Below are positions 5,509-10,545 of a DNA stretch of 10,545 nt, piece after piece. The position numbers and the translations under genes were made by a program. How positions within the stretch are numbered: the stretch's first letter is position 1; every line of letters starts with the position of its first letter. Source of the stretch: an uncultured Porphyromonadaceae bacterium (GTDB lineage Bacteria; Bacteroidota; Bacteroidia; Bacteroidales; Muribaculaceae); assembly GCA_947175225.1 (NCBI GenBank), contig CAMWLX010000087.1, positions 1 through 10,545 on the forward strand, written 5' to 3'. Under the pieces are notes generated by a model, which saw nothing but the letters and a program-made list of their open reading frames with translations, searched no databases and was not told where the DNA came from.

Positions 5509-7687
5509 AATTTCCCATATCCGATATAAATTTGATGCGCACAAGGCGTATCTCTTCCTCTGTATAGTCTTCGCCAAGATCCTGAATAGCCTCTTCAAGA
5601 TTATCCTCCTCTGTCTCCTGAAAGTAGTCTATAATATCTTCTTCCACCCCCTCTTCGAGCACGTCATTGAGGAAATAATCTATATTAATTTTGATTCCTG
5701 CCTCTACGATTGCTTCAAGCTCTGTAAGAAGTTCATCAAAATCAAGGCCTTTGCTTTCGGCAAGTTCATCAAGCGCTATCTTGCGGTCGATGCCCGTGAT
5801 GAGGTATACCTTAAGCTTAGACTTGTTGGGCATCATCCTCACCTTGAAGTCTTCAGGTCGAACTATATCGTTTTCCTCAACGTATTCGCGGATTGTCTTG
5901 ATAAATTCATCTCCAAATCGCTTCGCCTTTCCGGTGCCTACTCCGGGAATGAACGACAACTCTTCCATTGTGATAGGATAGGTCGTGGCCATTGCTTCAA
6001 GCGACGGTTCTTGGAAAACCACGTAGGGGGGCACATCATTCTTCCTTGCGATTTTCTTTCGAAGATCAATGAGTATCTTATAAAGCACCTCATCTGCTGC
6101 TCCCGACCCGGTAAGCTGCTGAGGTTCAGGCTCCTGCTCAGAAAATTCAGAATCCTCTACAATCTTAAACCGTGGTGACGGATTTTTCAGATACTTCTTA
6201 CCCTTGGCAGTGACTTTAAGTATGCCGTAGTTCTCCAGGTCACGTTTGATGTAGCCGGCTATGTCCGCTTGTCTGATTACAGCAGCGAGCACACGCTCTT
6301 CAGTATTGGGCATACACCCAAACCATTCAATTTCATCATGACCATTTTCGCGGATTTCATCTGTTGCGCGTCCGATCATGACGCAGGTGATATATTCCGC
6401 TTTGTATTTTTCCTTAAGTGCGAGGGCCGTTTCTATTACGGCACAAAGTTCTTCTGTAGCTTCCACTAATTTTTTAGGATGTTTGCAATTGTCGCAGTTG
6501 CCACAATTGTCATTTTCATAGTTCTCACCGAAATAATGCAAGAGAATTTTCCTTCGGCATACCGACGACTCGGCATAAGCTGCTGTCTCTGCAAGCAGCT
6601 GCCTGCCTATCTCCTGCTCCGCAGGTGTTTTTGATAGCATAAGTTTGTCAAGTTTCTGAAGGTCTTTTCTCGTGTAAAAAGCTATGCACATTCCTTCGCC
6701 GCCATCGCGTCCGGCGCGTCCCGTCTCCTGATAGTAGCCTTCAAGACTTTTCGGAATATCGTAGTGGATCACATATCTGACATCAGGCTTGTCGATTCCC
6801 ATGCCGAATGCTATGGTGGCCACTATGACATCTACTTCCTCATGAAGGAAAGCGTCTTGATTTTCACTTCTTACGACTGCCTCCATACCTGCGTGATATG
6901 GGAGGGCCTTGATGTTGTTGACCTTCAGAAGCTCTGCCATCTCTTCCACTTTCTTTCTGCTTAGGCAATAAATAATGCCGCTTTTGCCTTTATGCTGCTT
7001 CACAAAGCGGATGATGTTGGCATCGATGTCTTTTGTCTTAGGTCTTACTTCATAATAAAGATTTTCTCTGTTGAAACTTGATTTGAATACTTTTGCATCA
7101 AGCATCCCGAGATTTTTCTGGATATCGTGCTGCACTTTTGGGGTAGCCGTTGCAGTCAACGCTATCACCGGGCGATTGCCTACCCTCGAGATGATTGGGC
7201 GTATTTTTCTATATTCCGGACGAAAGTCGTGACCCCACTCTGATATGCAGTGCGCTTCATCCACTGCAAAGAAGGAAATCTTGACGCTTCGAAGAAACTC
7301 CACATTGTCTTCTTTCGTAAGAGATTCGGGAGCCACATATAGGAGCTTTGTCTTTCCTTCCATGACATCTTTCTTCACGCTTTCTATCGCCGCACGCGAA
7401 AGTGTGGAGTTCAGAAAATGAGCCACACCATCATTTTCTGCATAATTGCGGATGGCATCTACCTGATTCTTCATCAGAGCTATGAGGGGAGAGATGACAA
7501 TGGCTGTCCCTTCCGACATCAATGCCGGAAGCTGATAACACAGCGATTTGCCGCCTCCGGTAGGCATCAGCACAAAGACATCGTCGCCCTCAAGGAGCGA
7601 CTTGATGATCTCTTCTTGCTTTCCTTTGAAGGTGTCGAATCCAAAATGTAGCTTCAGGGCTTTCCTGAGTATGTCTGTGTCTGCCAT
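5507..7687 (-). CDS. recQ: ATP-dependent DNA helicase RecQ
   Basis: A complete RecQ helicase, 726 residues from the ATG at 7687. It unwinds DNA 3' to 5' in recombination and replication-fork repair. Motifs in order: motif 0 with FKGKQEEII (Gln24), Walker A PTGGGKS (42-48), SPLIALMKNQV, DEAH box 143-146 within the aromatic-rich loop HCISEWGHDFRPEY, ALTATAT, the second RecA lobe with GIIYCLSRKK, AFGMGIDKPDVR and QETGRAGRDG. Four zinc-ligand cysteines follow (377, 395, 398, 401), then a winged-helix RQC region and an HRDC domain (about 532-605, with LSFIPGVGTGKAKRFG). About 115 further residues resemble the helix-turn-helix extension usual in Bacteroidota RecQ and end in an acidic segment. A TTG at 7696 would add three residues, but the ATG is preferred. 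The promoter lies about 50 bases upstream. Confidence 0.96.
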   Translation of the reverse strand: MADTDILRKALKLHFGFDTFKGKQEEIIKSLLEGDDVFVLMPTGGGKSLCYQLPALMSEGTAIVISPLIALMKNQVDAIRNYAENDGVAHFLNSTLSRAAIESVKKDVMEGKTKLLYVAPESLTKEDNVEFLRSVKISFFAVDEAHCISEWGHDFRPEYRKIRPIISRVGNRPVIALTATATPKVQHDIQKNLGMLDAKVFKSSFNRENLYYEVRPKTKDIDANIIRFVKQHKGKSGIIYCLSRKKVEEMAELLKVNNIKALPYHAGMEAVVRSENQDAFLHEEVDVIVATIAFGMGIDKPDVRYVIHYDIPKSLEGYYQETGRAGRDGGEGMCIAFYTRKDLQKLDKLMLSKTPAEQEIGRQLLAETAAYAESSVCRRKILLHYFGENYENDNCGNCDNCKHPKKLVEATEELCAVIETALALKEKYKAEYITCVMIGRATDEIRENGHDEIEWFGCMPNTEERVLAAVIRQADIAGYIKRDLENYGILKVTAKGKKYLKNPSPRFKIVEDSEFSEQEPEPQQLTGSGAADEVLYKILIDLRKKIARKNDVPPYVVFQEPSLEAMATTYPITMEELSFIPGVGTGKAKRFGDEFIKTIREYVEENDIVRPEDFKVRMMPNKSKLKVYLITGIDRKIALDELAESKGLDFDELLTELEAIVEAGIKINIDYFLNDVLEEGVEEDIIDYFQETEEDNLEEAIQDLGEDYTEEEIRLVRIKFISDMGN

Positions 7688-7737
7688 TGTTGTCAAGGAT
7701 TGAGGTGCGACTTACGCCGCTTTTGTGGATATATACA

Positions 7738-7768
7738 CAAAATTACTTATTTTTTTTGTAACTGCAAA
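7738..7768 (-). promoter_or_regulatory. Bacteroidota-type promoter for recQ
   Basis: Read on the minus strand, TTTG (7768-7765) precedes TAATTTTG (7745-7738) with a 19-base spacer. Transcription is expected near 7731, giving a leader of about 43 bases to the ATG at 7687. The AT-rich stretch 7739-7803 between recQ and the EamA gene stop holds no clear terminator hairpin. Confidence 0.72.
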
Positions 7769-7803
7769 TATTTTTATAAAAAAATGTGATGTTTTTTGTT
7801 TTT

Positions 7804-8733
7804 TCATCGATGGCTCCCTTTGGGAAACATCTTTCTCATCCGTAGTATAGCTTTGTCTACGGGGCCGGCACATATCACTATTGTTGTGGCTACGACTATC
7901 AATAAGCCCCCTATAATATCCTGTACCGTAATTGGTTGCCCCAATACCAAGACACTCAGGACAACTGCGGAAACCGGCTCAAGCGCACCTAAAATCGCAG
8001 TCGGAGTCGATCCAATCAGCTGGATTGCTCGAGTAGTGCATCCAAGCGACAAGACAGTTGGAATTATCGCCAATGCAAACAAATTGAGCCATCCCCAATT
8101 CTCTTCGGGAATAGTCAGCTCACTTCCGAATGCAATCATAACTACATACACTATACTTCCCCATCCAAGGACATAGAATAGTAGTTTGGTAGTAGGTATA
8201 TTCTTTACACTCTTCGACACATTGACCATTACTATATATAGCGCATAGGTCAAAGCCGAAATCATGACAAGCAAAATGCCAAACATACTTAATGAGTCAT
8301 CTCCCTGCGGCTTCATCAGCAATATCAATCCCCCTCCCATCACTAAAAGGCATATGACAGTGGAAACGCTGAACTTCTCATGAAAAAACATGATCATCAT
8401 AATCGCTACCATCACCGGATATACAAATAGCAACGTGGATGCCACCCCTGAGTTCATGTAGTTATAACTTTCGAAGAGTGTCAACGACGATAATGCCATA
8501 AGCACACCAAGAATCATAGTCGGCACTATCTCATCTTTTCTTAAGGAAAACGACTTTCCTCTCAGAGCCATTATGGCAGCTAAAATTGGAAGCCCCATAA
8601 GGTATCTGAAAAGGAGCACCGACACAGGATTCATGCCATGCCCATAAAGAGGGACAGCAAATGCCGGATTTGTGCCATATGCAGCCGCAGCTATCGCTGC
8701 AAGAGAATATCCCTTTAATTTATCTAATTTCAT
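7804..8733 (-). CDS. EamA-family (DMT superfamily) transporter
   Basis: A 309-residue inner-membrane protein with about ten hydrophobic helices in two homologous halves, the EamA repeat of the drug/metabolite transporter superfamily. Characteristic pieces are the first helix with AAAAYGTNPAF, the VLLFRYLMGLPIL helix of repeat 1, the FESYNYMNSGVASTLLFVYPV segment, the repeat 2 start FGILLVMISALTYALYIV, and the highly typical closing block LEPVSAVVLSVLVLGQPIT. The C-terminus is a short basic cytoplasmic tail (RMRKMFPKGSHR). Family members export amino acids, metabolites or drugs, and substrate cannot be read from sequence. The gene lies 40 bases downstream of the AspT-family gene with no recognisable promoter between, so read-through from that gene is likely. 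Start ATG at 8733 follows an A-rich Bacteroidota-style leader. Confidence 0.9.
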   Translation of the reverse strand: MKLDKLKGYSLAAIAAAAYGTNPAFAVPLYGHGMNPVSVLLFRYLMGLPILAAIMALRGKSFSLRKDEIVPTMILGVLMALSSLTLFESYNYMNSGVASTLLFVYPVMVAIMMIMFFHEKFSVSTVICLLVMGGGLILLMKPQGDDSLSMFGILLVMISALTYALYIVMVNVSKSVKNIPTTKLLFYVLGWGSIVYVVMIAFGSELTIPEENWGWLNLFALAIIPTVLSLGCTTRAIQLIGSTPTAILGALEPVSAVVLSVLVLGQPITVQDIIGGLLIVVATTIVICAGPVDKAILRMRKMFPKGSHR

Positions 8734-8773
8734 TATTCTAAGCGATGATTAAAAACAACAGATCTCCACTTGC

Positions 8774-10474
8774 TTAGACAAGCAATGCCACTGCAATTCC
8801 ACCGAATATAAGCAAGAAATTGCTCACTGCGTATGTGACAGTATAGCCCATAGCCGGAAGTGTGCTGTCAAGGTTATCTTGAATGGCACCAAGGGCGGCA
8901 ACGGCATTTCGGCCCCCGGCAACGCAACCAAGTGTCACTGCTATCGGAAAGCGGAATATGTAGTGACCAATGAATATCGAAATGATAAGCGGAAGTGTAG
9001 TGCATACAAGTCCTATGAAGAAAAGTCCTATGCCGGCTTGCTGAAGTCCTGATATAAAGGTAGGTCCGGCTGCCAGTCCAACAATAGCTATAAAAAGATT
9101 AAGCCCTACATTGTCAAGCATCCATACCACTGAGGATGGTATACGCCCTAACGTGGGCCTGCGATTGCGTAGCCAACCAAAGAAGAGTCCTGCGAGAAGG
9201 GCTCCGCCACTCGTGGTCAGAGATATAGGAACTCCTTTGAAATGATAGCACAACGCCCCTATAAAGCAACCGATAGCTACCCCAAAACTGAGGAAAGCAA
9301 CGTCAGTGGTCTCAGTCTTACGATCAGGATAACCAATCTCCCCGATGGCTTGCTCTACATCTTTTTGCAATCCGACAAGAGTCAATACATCTCCCGGCTC
9401 AAGCACTGTTCGGCTATGAAGAGGTATCTTCACATCGTCGCGCAACAGGCTTTTTACCAATACTCCACTCATAAAGTCTGATTTTCGGAGCTCTCCAAAT
9501 GTCATTCCTGCTGCTCCATGCTTCGAGACTGTGACAGGAAGATTCTCTGCCTCAAAGTTTAGAAGATCATGGTCTACTACTTCCTGACCTATAATTCCTG
9601 CTTCATTGACTACAGTCTCACGCCTACCCCCTATCACAATGATGTCGCCACGCCTAACTTTTACATCCGGCTCTACATCCACGACCTCTCCGCCAACACG
9701 CAGACGCTCTACGAAGAGCCGATGACCGAGCCCGCGAAGAGCCTCTTCTATCTCAGAGACAGTGCGAGGCCGCTTGAAGAAACTCGATTCCGCTTTATAA
9801 GCACGGAATGAGACCGGACGGTTTGCTACTATCAGCCCGGGCTGTGCCGAAAACTCACCTTCTTCCATTTCTGCTTCTATTTCAGCTATCTGCTTTTTGG
9901 CTTTCTCCAGTCCGCCACAGAGTTTCGGACCTAAGTTGGCAACTATCCATGCAGCCCCGATGGTTCCAAATATGTAGGTGACTGCATATGCCGAAGGAAT
10001 CATTCCGATAAGAGATTTCTTTACATCCTGATCGATTTTCATCGAAGAGATGATGTCTGAACCAACACCTATCGATGCAGAGATAGTCTGAGATCCTGCA
10101 AAAAGACCTATAGCTGTGCCTGTATTGTAGCCCATCAATCGAGCTGCCACAATGCACACTGCTATACAAATGACACACTCCACTATAGCAAAAAGCATCT
10201 GCTTAACTCCATCCCCTTTGAGACCTCTGAAAAATTGAGGGCCAACACGGTAACCGATGGCGAAGAGGAAGAGCAAAAAGCACACTGTCTTCAACGGCTC
10301 TGAAATTGGAATGTCGAGCTGCCCGATAATGACGCCTACAAGCAACGTGGCAGTCACCGGACCCAAAGAAAAACTCTTTATCTTCAAGCTCCCGAGCCAG
10401 AAGCCTATTCCAAGAGTAAGGAATAGAGGTATTGTGGGATTCTCCCGAAGGAGATCAATCAAATATTCAATCAT
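8774..10474 (-). CDS. aspT: AspT-family (aspartate:alanine exchanger) transporter
   Basis: A 566-residue membrane protein with the layout of the aspartate:alanine exchanger family (AAE, TC 2.A.81; relatives AspT and YidE). The N-terminal half has about five hydrophobic segments (residues 15-185), including LFLFAIGYRVGPQFF and the GLFAGSQTISASIGVGSD loop. A hydrophilic region (about 190-375) follows, with two TrkA-C/RCK-C-like domains; each shows the RRGDIIVIGG or EPGDVLTLVG ending. The second membrane half (about 388-566) contains GLAAGPTFISGL, GCVAGGRNAVAALGAIQD and the GYTVTYAVSNFLLIFGG helix that is strongly reminiscent of AspT. The length matches the family. In AspT systems, exchange of aspartate for alanine coupled to an aspartate decarboxylase generates proton-motive force. 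Whether this protein uses those substrates is inferred, since no decarboxylase gene is in the window. The start ATG at 10474 follows AATACT. No promoter is visible, so transcription may come from beyond the right edge. Confidence 0.87.
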   Translation of the reverse strand: MIEYLIDLLRENPTIPLFLTLGIGFWLGSLKIKSFSLGPVTATLLVGVIIGQLDIPISEPLKTVCFLLFLFAIGYRVGPQFFRGLKGDGVKQMLFAIVECVICIAVCIVAARLMGYNTGTAIGLFAGSQTISASIGVGSDIISSMKIDQDVKKSLIGMIPSAYAVTYIFGTIGAAWIVANLGPKLCGGLEKAKKQIAEIEAEMEEGEFSAQPGLIVANRPVSFRAYKAESSFFKRPRTVSEIEEALRGLGHRLFVERLRVGGEVVDVEPDVKVRRGDIIVIGGRRETVVNEAGIIGQEVVDHDLLNFEAENLPVTVSKHGAAGMTFGELRKSDFMSGVLVKSLLRDDVKIPLHSRTVLEPGDVLTLVGLQKDVEQAIGEIGYPDRKTETTDVAFLSFGVAIGCFIGALCYHFKGVPISLTTSGGALLAGLFFGWLRNRRPTLGRIPSSVVWMLDNVGLNLFIAIVGLAAGPTFISGLQQAGIGLFFIGLVCTTLPLIISIFIGHYIFRFPIAVTLGCVAGGRNAVAALGAIQDNLDSTLPAMGYTVTYAVSNFLLIFGGIAVALLV

Positions 10475-10482
10475 AGTATTAA

Positions 10483-10532
10483 TTTTGAATGGAGAATTTT
10501 GAATTTTGAATGGAGAATTTTGAATTTTGAAT
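10483..10532. repeat. Tandem 21-bp repeat, two copies plus partial third
   Basis: Two perfect 21-bp units (10483-10503 and 10504-10524), each starting TTTTGAATGGAG and ending TTTTGAA, are followed by eight bases of a third (10525-10532). The unit itself contains the TTTTGAA heptamer twice. It sits directly upstream of the AspT-family start. On the minus strand it is an 18-codon frame (10535-10479) encoding a repeated IQNSKFS heptapeptide, probably a by-product of the repeat. Similar TTTTGAAT-rich spacers are, as I recall, frequent in Bacteroidales genomes. Confidence 0.85.
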
Positions 10533-10545
10533 CATGAAGACTATC

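Noticed and set aside
7796..8176. 126-codon plus-strand frame opposite the EamA gene
   Set aside because: It is antisense to a gene with clear EamA repeats; the Ile/Pro/Thr-rich product reflects the complement of membrane helices.
10534..10545. ATGAAGACTATC at the right edge as the start of a plus-strand gene (M-K-T-I)
   Set aside because: Only four codons are visible. A TAATTTTG-like -7 box exists at 10480-10487 but has no -33 box at the right distance, so it is too little to call a gene.
1..10545. Defence island, phage, mobile element or CRISPR locus
   Set aside because: No integrase, transposase, terminal inverted repeats, spacer-repeat array or nuclease/toxin gene was seen. RecQ here has housekeeping neighbours and the normal Bacteroidota architecture.

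Overview
The window looks like chromosomal DNA of a member of the Bacteroidales. The gut family Muribaculaceae is a plausible source, but the sequence alone does not settle the family. Promoters follow the Bacteroidota pattern (TTTG, then TAnnTTTG after 19-20 bases), translation starts are A-rich and lack Shine-Dalgarno sequences, and the products fit the phylum: a porin O/P-type outer-membrane barrel, RecQ with the C-terminal extension typical of the group, and an AspT-type carrier. Coding density is high, with no gene-free stretch over 300 bases. I see no transposase, phage gene, CRISPR array, tRNA or rRNA.

Left part (1-2003, minus strand): a small Dabb-domain protein followed 14 bases later by an ABC-F ATPase of the Uup type that runs off the left edge. 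The next block (2076-3763, plus strand) holds an outer-membrane porin and, 23 bases later, a DUF4240 protein. These two units diverge from one compact promoter region (2020-2055) in which the -33 box of each promoter abuts the -7 box of the other.

Middle (3868-7687): a second ABC-F ATPase, of the YbiT type, on the plus strand with its own promoter, converging on a complete RecQ helicase on the minus strand. A strong hairpin with A and T flanks (5480-5508) can terminate both. The YbiT-type protein is notable because one composite ATP site is canonical while every key element of the other is degenerate.

Right part (7804-10474, minus strand): two membrane carriers, an AspT-family transporter and an EamA/DMT transporter, 40 bases apart and probably co-transcribed. 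A 21-bp tandem repeat lies just upstream of the AspT-family gene at the right edge.

The window mostly holds translation-related, repair and envelope/transport genes. I did not find a convincing undescribed system. The observations most worth following up are the one-site ABC-F protein, the interlocked divergent promoter, and the porin-DUF4240 pair.
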